Positions 20,026 through 31,100 of a stretch of DNA of 64,000 nt are shown here, piece by piece (the first letter of the stretch is position 1; each line of letters begins with the position of its first letter). The position numbers were made by a program, and so were the translations under genes. The DNA lies in assembly GCF_013305725.1 (NCBI RefSeq), contig NZ_CP047883.1, positions 1,405,001 through 1,469,000 on the forward strand. Direction: 5' to 3'. Below the pieces are notes generated by a model. The model was given only the letters and a program-made list of their open reading frames with translations, searched no databases and was not told the origin of the DNA. Source of the stretch: Streptococcus mitis (lineage in GTDB: Bacteria > Bacillota > Bacilli > Lactobacillales > Streptococcaceae).

Positions 20026-21249
20026 TTATTTGATTTGTTTTAATACAACCTTTTTCCGCTTGAATGGGACTTTCTCGCTCTTTTCTTCAGCTAGATTTGT
20101 CTGGTAACTCATAGATAAAAGCAAGCCAACGCCAATTAAGTTACTAATAATAGCCGACCCCCCTTGAGAAATGAAAGGCAATGGAATCCCAGTCAAGGGA
20201 AGTAAGCCTGTCACAGCACCGATATTTTCAAATATATGAAAGAGTAGCATCATGATAAATCCAGTCGAAATATAGGTATAGAACTGGTTATTCGATTTTA
20301 GTGTTATCTTTAGCATACGATAGATGAGAAGCAGATATAAAGCGATAACAAAAACAGAACCGATAAAACCAAAGTCTTCAGCAATAACAGTGAAAATCAT
20401 ATCTGACTCTCGAACCGGAATCAGAAGATTCGATACATTGAATCCTTGACCAAACAAACCACCACTACCAATCGCAATCTGCCCTTGAGCCTGCTGATAA
20501 GTGGTTGTTTGGGCAAAGTCAAAAGGATTAAGCCAAGCTAGAATTCGATTAATTTGATAGGTTGGCATCCCAATCTGATGTAAGAAGGCACGTCCATCCT
20601 TACTCAAAAAAATTGCAAGAAAACCGACTACACTAGTAACTCCTGTTGCAAAAACTGGGATAATAATTTTCCAAGAAACTCCTGATAATAAAACGATTCC
20701 TGAAAAGATAGCCACAAAAACCAAGGCTGTACCTAAGTCACTCTGAAGAGCTAAGAGAACTAGAATCGGAATAGTAAAAACAATCATCCAGCCTATCAAT
20801 AGAAAATCCAAAGGAATTGTGCGTCGCCATTCCTTATGTTTTTGAGTAAATTGGACAATAATTCTTGCCAAAATCAAGATATAAGAAATTTTCATAAACT
20901 CTGAAGGTTGGAAGAGTGTTGCGCCCCCAATGGATACCCAGTTCTTAGCCCCAGTTGAAGCTACAAGACTTGGATTATAAAAAACCAGTGGTAAGACCAT
21001 CAAAGCTAAACCAAGAGCATATAGATAAGGGGTAATTTTCCAAAGAAATTCTGTATTAAAGAGCATGACCACAAAACCAATCACAAGTCCCAAGGCAATC
21101 CAGGCGACCTGCTGCCCTAAAATGGGTAAAATATTGTTCGGATAATCATGACTAACGGCAATATAAATAGCCACCACGCCGATAACCAGTAGCAAAAATA
21201 CTGGCAGGAGCAAACTATAATCGACTCTAGAGTCGAGAGAACGTTTCAT
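20026..21249 (-). CDS. rodA: SEDS-family cell-wall polymerase (RodA/FtsW type)
   Basis: The 407-residue SEDS protein has about ten membrane helices. SEDS proteins polymerise lipid II with a class B PBP. Family marks include SGGATLFQPSEF near residue 105 (Glu), LALQSDLGTALVF near 160 (Asp), and the late segment TGIPLPFISQGGSAIISNLIGVGLLLS. The start chosen is MKRSLDSRVDY with AAAGGTGA upstream; a longer frame overlaps dinG and has no family support. It begins 4 bases after dinG. Length and the missing FtsW-type long tail favour the elongation protein RodA over FtsW. Confidence 0.93.
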   Translation of the reverse strand: MKRSLDSRVDYSLLLPVFLLLVIGVVAIYIAVSHDYPNNILPILGQQVAWIALGLVIGFVVMLFNTEFLWKITPYLYALGLALMVLPLVFYNPSLVASTGAKNWVSIGGATLFQPSEFMKISYILILARIIVQFTQKHKEWRRTIPLDFLLIGWMIVFTIPILVLLALQSDLGTALVFVAIFSGIVLLSGVSWKIIIPVFATGVTSVVGFLAIFLSKDGRAFLHQIGMPTYQINRILAWLNPFDFAQTTTYQQAQGQIAIGSGGLFGQGFNVSNLLIPVRESDMIFTVIAEDFGFIGSVFVIALYLLLIYRMLKITLKSNNQFYTYISTGFIMMLLFHIFENIGAVTGLLPLTGIPLPFISQGGSAIISNLIGVGLLLSMSYQTNLAEEKSEKVPFKRKKVVLKQIK

Positions 21250-21253
21250 ATAT

Positions 21254-23737
21254 TCACCTTTTCTCTTTCTTAGATTTTTCATTTTTGTTGTTTTGGAGGA
21301 AATCAATAACAGTAGAGGTAATCTGTTTTCTATTCACCTCTCTGATAGTTCTTTCCTTCGCTAAAGCTTGTCTAATCTGTTTACCATATCGTTTATGAAC
21401 AATTCGACTATCCAATATCACAGCAATGGAAGCTTGTTCCTCTTTTCTAATTGTTCTACCCAAAGCCTGTTTGAGACGAATAATGGCCATTGGCAACTGA
21501 TAATCATAGAAAGGATTCTTCCCTTCCTGACGCAATTCATGATTTAATTTTCGTGTTAAAGGTTCTTGGGGATTTTGGAAAGGCAATCGAGGAATTACTT
21601 GAATAACGCAAGGATGGGTAGAAAAATCAACCCCCTCCCAGAAACTTCCTGTTCCAAGTAAGATTTGTCGCTCTCCTTTTTCAAAACGTTTCTTCAGCTG
21701 ACTGGGTTCCCCATTTTTATATTGGGCTAAATGAGGATGGTCTAGTAAATCTGACACTGCTAACAGTAATTCTTTCGACGTAAATAGAACAAGCAAAGGC
21801 TCTTGAAACGCCTGTAAGGAATGGATAACTGATGTAACCTCTTCTGCATAATCTAAAGGAGAATGTTCAGTTACTAACGGAAAATCATTTACTAATAGAA
21901 CTTCTTGCTGCTTCTGTTGTAAAGATTTAACTGTAATAAGTGGAGCTTCAGTAAATCCTAATAAGTCCGCTAAAGAAACTCTATTACTGATTTCAAGAGT
22001 GGCAGATACGCCAAGTACTCTGCAATCTTCTGGCAATAAATCTGCTAGTAGAAAGCGGCCTTTTTTACTTGAGCAGATTAAGACATCCTTACTTGACTTC
22101 TCAGCTGTTGCCAGCCAAAATTCACGGTCCGATGTAAAAAAGTGCGTCATATCTCTATACTCGGGAAGATTTAACTCAGAAAAATGCTGGCGTAAGGTTT
22201 CAAGAGAATCTAACCACTTGTCATTCTTAAGTCCTGAGTAAAACTGATCTATCAAATAGCGACATTCAAACCCGATACTCTCAAGCAACCGTCTCTGAAT
22301 AAGATCTTTTTCTGTTTCCAAGGACTTTTCAACTTGTGTTACTAAATCATCGAGAAGATAAGACTCTTGGGCGAGATTTTCAAGGGCAATCAGCATTTTT
22401 TGAGCTTCATCTATGATTACCAAGCGATTGTTGACAAACTCTGGATCGTCCTCTAAACGTGTTACCAGATAAGCGTGATTGGTTAACAAAAGGCGACTCG
22501 ATTTAGCCCTATCTTGACTGCGTTGCCAGAAGTCCTCAGAACTAAATAAACTTGTTTTTGAAAGTTTTCCATCATGGACAAGTTCAGGTATGAAATGTTG
22601 ATAACGATACAGCTGCCCGATTTCATCTAAGTCACCTGTTTCTGTCTCTGTTAACCAAATCAAGATTTGCATTTTAAAGCGTGTGAATAGGCGGTTAGAC
22701 TCTGGCCTATGAAGTACTTTATAAAAATTATCGAGTTTCAAATAATTTTGAGGTCCCTTAAGACTATGAATATCAATATGAAAAGTATCTTTTAATTGAC
22801 TTCCTTCTTCTTGCATAATTTGATTTTGAAGGATTTTGGTAGGAACACTAACAAGGATACCCCCTTCACTTTCCATGCTCAAAGCTGGCAGTAGGTAACC
22901 ATAAGTCTTTCCAAGTCCCGTTTGGGCTTGAATAAACGCAGTTTTCTGTTCCTTTAATAACTGCTCAACTTTTTCTGCAAATTCAACTTGCTGAGGGCGT
23001 TCATCCAAGTCTAATAAGGAAATATTTTTAGTAAAATCCTTAGATAGCTTACGTGGTTTTAAAGACTTACTTTTCTTTCTTAGAAAGAGTCCATGGAACT
23101 CCATCAAATCGTGAGAAGAAAGGAGGGACTGGCGCTGATATACTTCTTCAATCACTAAATAAGTTTCATAAAGGAGATTATCCGCAAAATTTAACAACGT
23201 TTCTAAAAGTCCTTTTGGTAACTGAAAAAGTTTTTGACGCATAAAAAGCAAAAGCTCTGCTGTTGCTTGTGCATCAGAGAGAGCGGTGTGGGCGTGGTCT
23301 AACTTAATCCCTAATTCTTGACAGAGAATGCCGAGATTGTACTTTTCAAACTGAGGGTACAAAACCTGTGCTAACTCAACGGTATCTACTCGTGGAGTTC
23401 TCAATTCATAACCTTCAAAAAATAAGTACTCTGCCAGAAGATTTGCATCAAACTGTACATTGTGCGCGACAAAAACACCATCCTTGACCAGTTCAAAAAT
23501 CCTTCCAGCTACCTGTGAAAACTCTGGAGCAACTGCCAACCGTTGATCAGTCAAACCTGTTAATTCTTTTATATGAGAATCCAAGGGTTCATGAGGATTG
23601 ATGTCAGTCCCATACTGATCGACGATTTCACCATTTTCAATCACCACAATACCCACTTGAATAATTTTTGCCTTGCTTCCGGTGCTAGTGGCCTCTAAAT
23701 CAACAACCACATACCGCTCAGTTCTCGAATTCATCAT
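21254..23737 (-). CDS. dinG: DinG-type exonuclease/helicase
   Basis: The protein is about 827 residues. An N-terminal DnaQ-like exonuclease (VDLEATSTG near residue 12; HNVQFDANLL; HTALSDAQATAEL) is fused to an XPD/DinG-like superfamily 2 domain with Walker A TGLGKTYGYLLPAL and a DEAQ box (VIIDEAQKM). Later motifs include GVSATLE, GTGSFWEGVDFS and QALGRTIRKEEQ. I see no iron-sulphur cysteine quartet, as expected for the Firmicute form, which in S. aureus behaves as a 3'-5' exonuclease rather than a helicase. Two adjacent ATG codons start it, and there is no ribosome site. The -10 box ends 5 bases before the first ATG. Confidence 0.95.
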   Translation of the reverse strand: MMNSRTERYVVVDLEATSTGSKAKIIQVGIVVIENGEIVDQYGTDINPHEPLDSHIKELTGLTDQRLAVAPEFSQVAGRIFELVKDGVFVAHNVQFDANLLAEYLFFEGYELRTPRVDTVELAQVLYPQFEKYNLGILCQELGIKLDHAHTALSDAQATAELLLFMRQKLFQLPKGLLETLLNFADNLLYETYLVIEEVYQRQSLLSSHDLMEFHGLFLRKKSKSLKPRKLSKDFTKNISLLDLDERPQQVEFAEKVEQLLKEQKTAFIQAQTGLGKTYGYLLPALSMESEGGILVSVPTKILQNQIMQEEGSQLKDTFHIDIHSLKGPQNYLKLDNFYKVLHRPESNRLFTRFKMQILIWLTETETGDLDEIGQLYRYQHFIPELVHDGKLSKTSLFSSEDFWQRSQDRAKSSRLLLTNHAYLVTRLEDDPEFVNNRLVIIDEAQKMLIALENLAQESYLLDDLVTQVEKSLETEKDLIQRRLLESIGFECRYLIDQFYSGLKNDKWLDSLETLRQHFSELNLPEYRDMTHFFTSDREFWLATAEKSSKDVLICSSKKGRFLLADLLPEDCRVLGVSATLEISNRVSLADLLGFTEAPLITVKSLQQKQQEVLLVNDFPLVTEHSPLDYAEEVTSVIHSLQAFQEPLLVLFTSKELLLAVSDLLDHPHLAQYKNGEPSQLKKRFEKGERQILLGTGSFWEGVDFSTHPCVIQVIPRLPFQNPQEPLTRKLNHELRQEGKNPFYDYQLPMAIIRLKQALGRTIRKEEQASIAVILDSRIVHKRYGKQIRQALAKERTIREVNRKQITSTVIDFLQNNKNEKSKKEKR

Positions 23738-23742
23738 TAAAA

Positions 23743-23751
23743 ATTATATCA
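23743..23751 (-). promoter_or_regulatory. dinG promoter, leaderless layout
   Basis: The minus strand reads TGA-TATAAT, then TTTTA, then ATGATG. Transcription should start at about the first ATG. The -35 is weak. Confidence 0.6.
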
Positions 23752-23857
23752 AAAAAAGCCCTGTTTGACACTCCTTAACTTCGATAGAAAAATCTCTTTG
23801 CTTGAAAAAATTTTTATAAAATGTTTGAATAGTATTATACAGAAAAGGAGAAATAGG

Positions 23858-24043
23858 ATGAACCCATTAGATTTGTTTAATCAAGTAAAAGAGTTAATCG
23901 AAACAAAAGATTTCGAAGCTGCTAAAACATTTATTGCAGAAAATCAAGAACAGCTTGGAGAATACTTCTCCCAAGCTCAGCAGTTGATTTCTGGTTCTGA
24001 AGGTCTAGATGGCCTCGTTGGAAAGATTAAAGGATTTTTCTAA
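23858..24043 (+). CDS. Small conserved-looking protein, 61 residues
   Basis: MNPLDLFNQVKELIETKDFEAAKTF continues as an amphipathic helical protein ending LVGKIKGFF. The start is set by AAAGGAG 9 bases upstream; an upstream in-frame ATG gives an implausible N-terminus. I do not recognise a functional family. It stands alone on the plus strand between dinG and nnrD and is closed by a strong terminator, so it is very probably a real gene. Confidence 0.75.
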   Translation: MNPLDLFNQVKELIETKDFEAAKTFIAENQEQLGEYFSQAQQLISGSEGLDGLVGKIKGFF

Positions 24044-24050
24044 AAGATAT

Positions 24051-24081
24051 AAAGGCGCCTGAAACTATCAGGTGCCTTTTT
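24051..24081. terminator. Bidirectional terminator between converging genes
   Basis: AAAGGCGCCTGA pairs with TCAGGTGCCTTT (one wobble) around a 5-base loop, with T runs on both strands. It overlaps the stop codon of nnrD. Confidence 0.9.
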
Positions 24082-24919
24082 GAGATATTTTTTTCATTAT
24101 TTTGGGCAGATAAGAGCTGATTTCCGTCGGCAAGACCACATAATGTTCTTGAGATAGTTCTTGGGCTATTGCTGAATGAAGATGAGTCGCTACTGCCACA
24201 CGTTCGTAGAGACTGGCCTGTCGAAATTGGCCTGCAAATCCTGCAATCATTCCAGCTAGTGTATCTCCCATACCACCAGTCGCCTGATAGGGACCGCCAA
24301 CCTGTAACTGGTAACAATCAGACTGGCCAGCTTGCCAAATACGAGTAGCTGGACCTTTCTCCACCAAAATTGTTCCTTGAGGAAAGGAAGTCAGGGCACT
24401 AGCTGTTGCATCTTCGTTTTGCTTTTCAATAGCAATACCAGACAGCTTTTCCCATTCTTTTTGGTGGGGAGTTAGGATAAGCTGGTTAGATGGAAACGAC
24501 AAACTTGTCCTAGCAAGAATGGTTAAGGCCCCTCCGTCTACAATCAAAGTCTGATTCTTTTTTAAGCTAGCAAAGACCTGTTTTACTAGACTTTCTCCAA
24601 AAGCATCGTCTCGTAAACCAGGCCCCACTAAGACCACTTCTGCCTTCTCCAACTGCTCTTTTAACAATTGCTGGTCTTGCAGAGAAAAGGCCATAGCCTC
24701 AGGTAAATGATTGTGCAAAGCTGGGATATTTTCCCTATCTGTTCCAACAGTCACCAAACCAGCTCCACTTTTAACAGCTGCCAAAGCAGCCATGATGATG
24801 GCACCACCATAAGGATACGTCCCACCAAGCAACAGCAAACGGCCATAGTCTCCTTTATGACTAGAACGAGGACGTTCAATAATGACTTTTTCTAATAATG
24901 CTTGCTCAATCACTCTCAT
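24068..24919 (-). CDS. nnrD: ADP-dependent (S)-NAD(P)H-hydrate dehydratase
   Basis: The enzyme repairs hydrated NADH/NADPH using ADP. The 283 residues form a ribokinase-like fold with LLLLGGTYPYGGAIIMAALAA (residues about 26-46), VGPGLRDDAFG near 98, TPHQKEWEKLSG near 158, and the catalytic GGMGDTLAGMIAGF near 217. The epimerase domain (NnrE) found fused in many bacteria is absent. The start MRVIEQ is supported by an AGAGG site and by a -10 box only 20 bases upstream (24939-24944). It converges on the 61-residue gene. Confidence 0.93.
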   Translation of the reverse strand: MRVIEQALLEKVIIERPRSSHKGDYGRLLLLGGTYPYGGAIIMAALAAVKSGAGLVTVGTDRENIPALHNHLPEAMAFSLQDQQLLKEQLEKAEVVLVGPGLRDDAFGESLVKQVFASLKKNQTLIVDGGALTILARTSLSFPSNQLILTPHQKEWEKLSGIAIEKQNEDATASALTSFPQGTILVEKGPATRIWQAGQSDCYQLQVGGPYQATGGMGDTLAGMIAGFAGQFRQASLYERVAVATHLHSAIAQELSQEHYVVLPTEISSYLPKIMKKISQKGT

Positions 24920-24938
24920 CGTTTTTTCCTCTCTATTC

Positions 24939-24944
24939 ATTATA
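24939..24944 (-). promoter_or_regulatory. nnrD -10 box
   Basis: TATAAT on the minus strand lies 20 bases before the ATG. The -35 is not clear. Confidence 0.5.
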
Positions 24945-25002
24945 CTATAAAGTCTATCCACCTTGCATCTTAAATATAAATCTCTTCGTTCATATAGAAG
25001 AA

Positions 25003-25021
25003 GAGGGGACAAAGCCCCTCT
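25003..25021. terminator. Hairpin in the bgaA-nnrD spacer
   Basis: GAGGGG and CCCCTC form a stem with a short loop. On the minus strand it is followed by a pyrimidine-rich stretch, TTCTTCT. It could end the bgaA transcript. The 24945-25177 spacer otherwise shows no gene. Confidence 0.5.
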
Positions 25022-25076
25022 ACTCACCTTTCGTCCAAACGCGAAAGTAAACGATTCCATTTTTACTAGTAAAGAC

Positions 25077-25100
25077 GGAGAGGCCTAATTGGTCCTCTCC
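25077..25100. terminator. Second hairpin downstream of bgaA
   Basis: GGAGAGG and CCTCTCC form a stem around GCC/GGT inner bases, about 80 bases after the bgaA stop. The U run is weak. Confidence 0.45.
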
Positions 25101-25177
25101 ATCTATTCGACTCATTTATCGATTCATTTTTTATCTTCTACTAATCTATACAAATAGAATGGTATTAGACGCACAGA

Positions 25178-28100
25178 CTAATCCTCTTTGCGTTTTGCAG
25201 TTAATAAAGCTGCTGATAAGGCCAAGGTAACACCTGCCAAGAAAATAGCTGTTTCTGACTGTTTTTCACCAGTTTCTGGCAATCTCTTGTCTTCTTTAAC
25301 AACTTGAACTGGTACTTCTGGAGCCTGAGCTTTTTCTAACGAACTTAGTTTAAACTCTGGTTTTTCTACTGTCGGTGCTGGTTGGTCACCTACGGTTGAC
25401 AATGGACCTGTATACTCTGGTAGTTCATGTTTCAAGGCCATAACGGAGTTGACTCCACCTTGGAACTCTGGTTTCTCTACTGTTGGAGTGGCTTGATCGC
25501 CTACGGTAGCTAGAACTCCTGTGTATTCTGGAACTTCATTGACCGCTGCTTCTACAAAGTTAGAACCACCTTTAAATTCTGGAACTTCGTTTACTGCTGC
25601 TTCTACAAAGTTAGCACTGCCTTTGAATTCTGGAACTTCATTGACCGCTGCTTCTACAAAGCTAGCACCGCCTTTGAATTCTGGAACTTCGTTTACCGCT
25701 GCTTCTACAAAGTTAGCACCGTCTTTGAATTCTGGAACTTCATTGACTGCTGCTTCTACAAAGTTAGCACTGCCTTTGAATTCTGGAACTTCGTTTACTG
25801 GCGCAGGTTCCTCACCCTTACTATTTGAAATAGATGGTTTTACTCCTATCTCAATAATACGATCTTGAGCTTTTCTTTGTTCAGAATGAACAAGAGTTCT
25901 AGTAGTTCCTGATACTTGAATATAGTCAACTTTTTCTCCAGCTTGTCCTTCAGAAACTACACGACGTTTACCTTGAGCAAGTTCAGGAGTTTCACGAATA
26001 ACTTCTTTAAACGGAAGCGGAGTCTTTTCAATTTCCAAACTTGGAGTTTCTGCTACTAAATTCTTAACGCCTTCTGTCGGTGTTGTTTGGAAGGTAGACT
26101 TAAAGTGTAAACGATATTCTTTCACCAAATTTCCTTCTTTGGAAACAAGACGAACGAGTGTTGGAAGATTTGTATTTCCATGATCCACTACTGTGACTAC
26201 TCCATGTCCACTAGTTGTCGCAGTGACTTTTGGTTTAGTTCCCATTGTTGTTAGGGTGTACTCTGTCACATTTGGATCAAAGTTTTCCAATGATTTTCCA
26301 TCGATCGAAATAGTCGCTGATGGTGTTTCGACTTCTGCTTCCTTGCCTGCAGAGTAGGCTGTAAATTCGACTACTGCTAGCCCGTTAGTAGTAGACTTAC
26401 GAGTCATTTGAGCACGAATAGCTGTCGCTTGAACCGGTTCAAAGTTAAACTCGATTGGTTTCCCAGCTACTAATTCTCCAGAAGCTTTGTAAGGAATTGG
26501 TGCCCAATTTTCTGCCTTGTTAAATGGATGATCAGCATTTTCTTCATAACGAGAGATAGTAGTTGGTTCTGTAAAGGCAGGGCCAATATATCTTTCTAGA
26601 ACCATTTTCTCTGGGGCATCTGTTCCACTGTCTTTAAAGAACTGAATGGCTACTTTTCCAATAGACTGAGAGGCAATTTTACCATCCTTCTTAAAGAGTA
26701 GTCCGACAGAAGTTTCTTCATTTTTCGGAGTACGAGACCAGTTTGTCCAACGTCCCTCCTCATTAAATTTTCCATCATTGATATAGAAAATTCTATCATG
26801 TGAAGCTGCTTGTGTATCGTTCGTTGTCGAAGCAAAGGCTTTAGAATCCGTTTCATTGTTGCTTGGATTTTCTGAAATGACTTGATTTACTTTAGAAACA
26901 ACTGTCACCTGCATTTTAGTGGTTAGATTTGTACCAATGACATGACCGGTAATTTCAAATGTTCCCTCATGCTCTGTCGCATGTTCAGGAATAGCATCCC
27001 ACTTCACTGCCAGTTTATCTGTAGTCCAAGTATTTGAAGTTGGATAATAAACAGTGACTTCTGATGGAAGTTGAAGGGTATCTCCGAGCTTCAAAGTAGT
27101 TGCACCATTTTCAGCTGCTAAAGGTAGACTTGTATCTTTTTCATCATTACGGTAGATCCGATATTCTTTTAAAATAGTGCCATCTTCAGCCTTCAAAATA
27201 AGACGTGTTGCACCTTTTGGACTGGTTGCAGGAACAACTGTTACCAAACCATTATTGCTAGCTGTTGCAGTGATTTCTTTGCTAGATTGAGGAATATAGT
27301 AATCGGTCTTAGATGGATTAAAGTGTTCAAGATCCTTGCCATCTACCTTGATAGAAATCTCTGAACTTGTAGAGCTTACTACCTTGTTTCCAAGGACAGT
27401 TAGCTCTGTCAGACCAACACCTGAAGTTCCATCAGCCTTCTTCATACGAATACGAACAGCATAGGTTTCTACCTTGTCAAATGTGAAGTGATTTGTTTGA
27501 GTTGCAGATAGCTGACTTGGAGCATGTAAGTTTTCAACTACTTTCCAATTGTCTGGATTATTAAATGGATGATTGCTATCTCGTTGCGCATGACTGACAT
27601 CACTTGGTAAATCAGGAATTTCTTTACCTACATAATATTCAACTACATATTCTTTTGGAAGACCAATTGCTCCATCAGTATAGAAATCAACTGATAAATT
27701 ATTGACAAAACGTTTCGTCAAGTCTCCTGAATTACCAAACAAGATAGAAGCCCAATCATTATCAGTATTTGTTCTCCAAGTAGTCCATCTATTTTTAGCA
27801 TCTGTTGACGTTCTTGACACAGTCAGGTCGTTCAAGGCATTAGCTGAGTCATCTCCTCCTGTATTGGATACAATGGCAGCTGGCAATTGCGAACCTGTCC
27901 ATTGTTTAGAGATATTATTCCCAGCAACAACTTGACTAGATACTCGAACATGAGCTTTAGTGGTCAGACTGCTACCCACTAAACGACCATTGATTTCATA
28001 GACTCCTTCTGTTTGACTAAAGTTGGCTGGAACCTGATCCCAAACTACATCTTTATAGATAGTTGTTCCATTAGAATGGTAAGCACGAACATTAGCTGGC

Positions 28101-31100
28101 AATTGAACTGTCTCACCCTTAGGAAGAGTAAGGCTGATTTCCTCTGCAACTTGCAAGCCTTCAACTGTCACCGTTGCTTGAGCTTCAATATCTGTGCCTT
28201 CTACATGTCCTTTAAGCGTAAAGCTATGATAATGTCCCAATTCTTTTTCATCTACCTTGTCCCAAGTTACAGATACTTTGCGTGGTAAGCCCTTATCAAA
28301 TTCTGCTCCAACTTCTTTAGGTAGATTCGGTTGCTGATTAATGTCTGTAGAAATAGATACAGGATGAAGTTTCAAAATCTTCTTGCTGACTTTATTTTCT
28401 TTAATCACCACTTCAGTAGTTACAGATTCTGTTTTCTCTGTTTGATTATCGATCCGAGGTGTCAAAGTCACTCTTCCCTTAGTATAGAGCAACAAGTTCT
28501 GTCCATTCACCTCAAGATGCCCACCATCAGATGATTTAGCTTCTAAGTGAATATCTGAAGCTGAAAATTCTGTTTGAGAACCATCCTCATAACTACCAAT
28601 GACACGATAAGTTAAGACCTGATCTTCAGTAGCAGTTTCTTTTCCTTCCACAACTACTTCCAAACGTTTCAAGGCAGGAGCTTCCTTCACAAACTGAATT
28701 AGGTAAGTTTGAACCAAGTCACCCTTTTGGTCACTCAAGAAGACAGAGGCCTGATAACCATTATCAGCAGAAGCTTGCTGAACAGTTACTTGATAACCAG
28801 TAGTCTGAGCTCCAACACTTGGAATTGTTCCAGTGTAAGGAAGAGATACACGATAATAAGTCTTGCCAGACTCGAAGTTCTCAAGAGCTTTATCCCCAAC
28901 AGTAAGTCCTGTAATGCTACTTGTTGTTTCCTTACTGCTTGCGATAAAGGTGGCAGTCACTTCACGGTCGTCATCTACCAATTTACCAATAGCCTCCGTA
29001 CGTCCCCCTTCCTTGGTCAAAGCAGCAGGATCTTTCAAGGTCCAAGAAACAACATCAGTATCAATCAAACTACCATCTGTCAGAACAGCTGTGACTGTTT
29101 TATCCAAATCAGCTGCAGTTGTACCAACTGGTACTGTAGCAACTTTTGGTAACCATCTATCTAAGGCAATCACTTTTACAAGTGCCTCAGCTTTGGTTTC
29201 CAAACCTTCTACACGTCCAGATACTTTCTTCTCACCTGCGCTTGTAAGTAAGTCAGCTGGCACGTCCCAAGTTACAGACTTCTCTTCAACACTACCATCA
29301 CTATAAATAGCTGTTACTGTCTGAGGTAATACAGGATTTGTGCTAACATCAGTTGTTGCTTTTACAGGAGCATAGGATACAAAGTGACGGTTTTCTTTCT
29401 TACCAGACACAGTTGCGACCGTTGCGCTATCAGAAGTTAAGCCAGCAGAATCTGCATAAAGAGTAAATTTACCTTCTTTTTCTGTTGATTTTACAATGAC
29501 AACCCCTTTACCATTGAAAGCACGTCTTTGCCATGTCCCATCTGCTTGAGCTTTGTAGCGCTCACGGCTAGCTTGTTCTCCATTATCCACACCAACAATC
29601 TGTCCCTGACCATGAAGATTGAAATGAACAAGATTGTTAGCTGTCGGAACCACATTCCCATCGCCATCAACAATTTCGTAATGGATGTAGGATAGGTCTT
29701 TTCCATCTGCAGTGATAACATGCTCTTCTTTAGTCAGACGAACCCTTGCTGGCTCCCCAGCAGTTGTCACACTATCACGCGCAATTTCGTTGCCTTTTTC
29801 ATCTCGAGCAATCGCAGTCAGTGTGCCTGGTTGGTATTTCACAAGCCACTCAAGATACAATTCACTTGGTTTAGCCCCCTCATGATATGGACGTCCATCT
29901 TCTGTCGTTTTCTTAGTAAATTCCTTTTTACCAAGCGACTCACCATTTAAGAACAATTCGACACTTGCAGCATTTGAGAAGGTACGAACCGGAACCTTTC
30001 CATCGACCAGCATCTTGCGATCCTTAAGTGTCTCTTCAGTCCAGTTCCAATGTGGTAAAATGCGAACAGTTGGCTTTTCTTTAGCACTATACCATTCACT
30101 ACGGTAAAGGTAAAAATCATTCTTCGGTAAACCAGCCGTATCGATGATGCCGAAGTAAGAGCTCTTCACAGGTGTATTATCTTGGTTATGCCATGGAGTT
30201 GGTTCACCGATATAGTCAATTCCTGTCCAGATAAATTGTCCAGCATAGCCAGCGCGATCACGGTCAAAAGTCCATGACTCAGTAGCTGTTCTTCCCCATC
30301 CAACACGGTCATTACCATAGTCAGATTGTTCATAGTGACGATTTGGACGGTTATCGTGTCCAAGGATTTGAGCAGGATTGTAATAAGAATCACGCGTTCT
30401 AGTAGCTGAAGAGGTTTCAGAACCATAAATGAGCCAGTCTGGATGCGCTCTACGAACCGCATCATAAAAACGTTCACCATAGTTCATACCGACAGCATCC
30501 ATGATTTCTGCAACTTTTAAGAAATCACCTGTTGCTGCACGACTAAATTTATTCTCACCCATGGTAACATAACGTTCGGTATCAATCGCTTTAATGACAG
30601 CCTTCAAACGTTTAGCAGTTTCGATAGAACGAGGACTACCATTTGCCTCTTCTACTTCATTTCCAAGAGACCACATGACGATAGACGGATTGTTCTTATC
30701 ACGTTCTACCATTGTTCTAAGATCAAAATCAGACCACTTCTCCCCCTTCTTAGCTTCAGGATGAGTTGCATCTTGATCAAAGAACCGTCCATAGTCGTAA
30801 GTCTTCTTGCCACCATACCAAGTATCAAAAGCTTCCTCTTGCACCAAAAGACCTAAACTAGCTGCAGCATCAAGCAACTGAGGACTAGCTGGATTGTGGG
30901 TTGTTCGAATAGAGTTAACCCCCATATCTTTCAGGAGTTTTAATTTCCGATAGGTAGCCTTATAATTCTCTTCTGCACCCAAAGCTCCATTGTCATGGTG
31001 AATACTTACTCCGTGGAATTTCATGCGTTCACCATTCAGAGAGAAACCATCCTTAGCAGTCCAATTGAAATAACGGTAACCAAATGTATCTTCTGTTACA

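Noticed and set aside
21250..21306. Longer RodA/FtsW start overlapping dinG
   Set aside because: The added residues are very basic and out of family, and MKRSLDSR has its own ribosome site.
24920..25060. Longer nnrD with a 47-residue N-terminal extension
   Set aside because: The extension crosses a hairpin and the -10 box, and does not resemble the family.
25521..25868. Plus-strand reading frame of 115 codons opposite the BgaA repeats
   Set aside because: It is a shadow of the repeats on the other strand, low-complexity, with no ribosome site.
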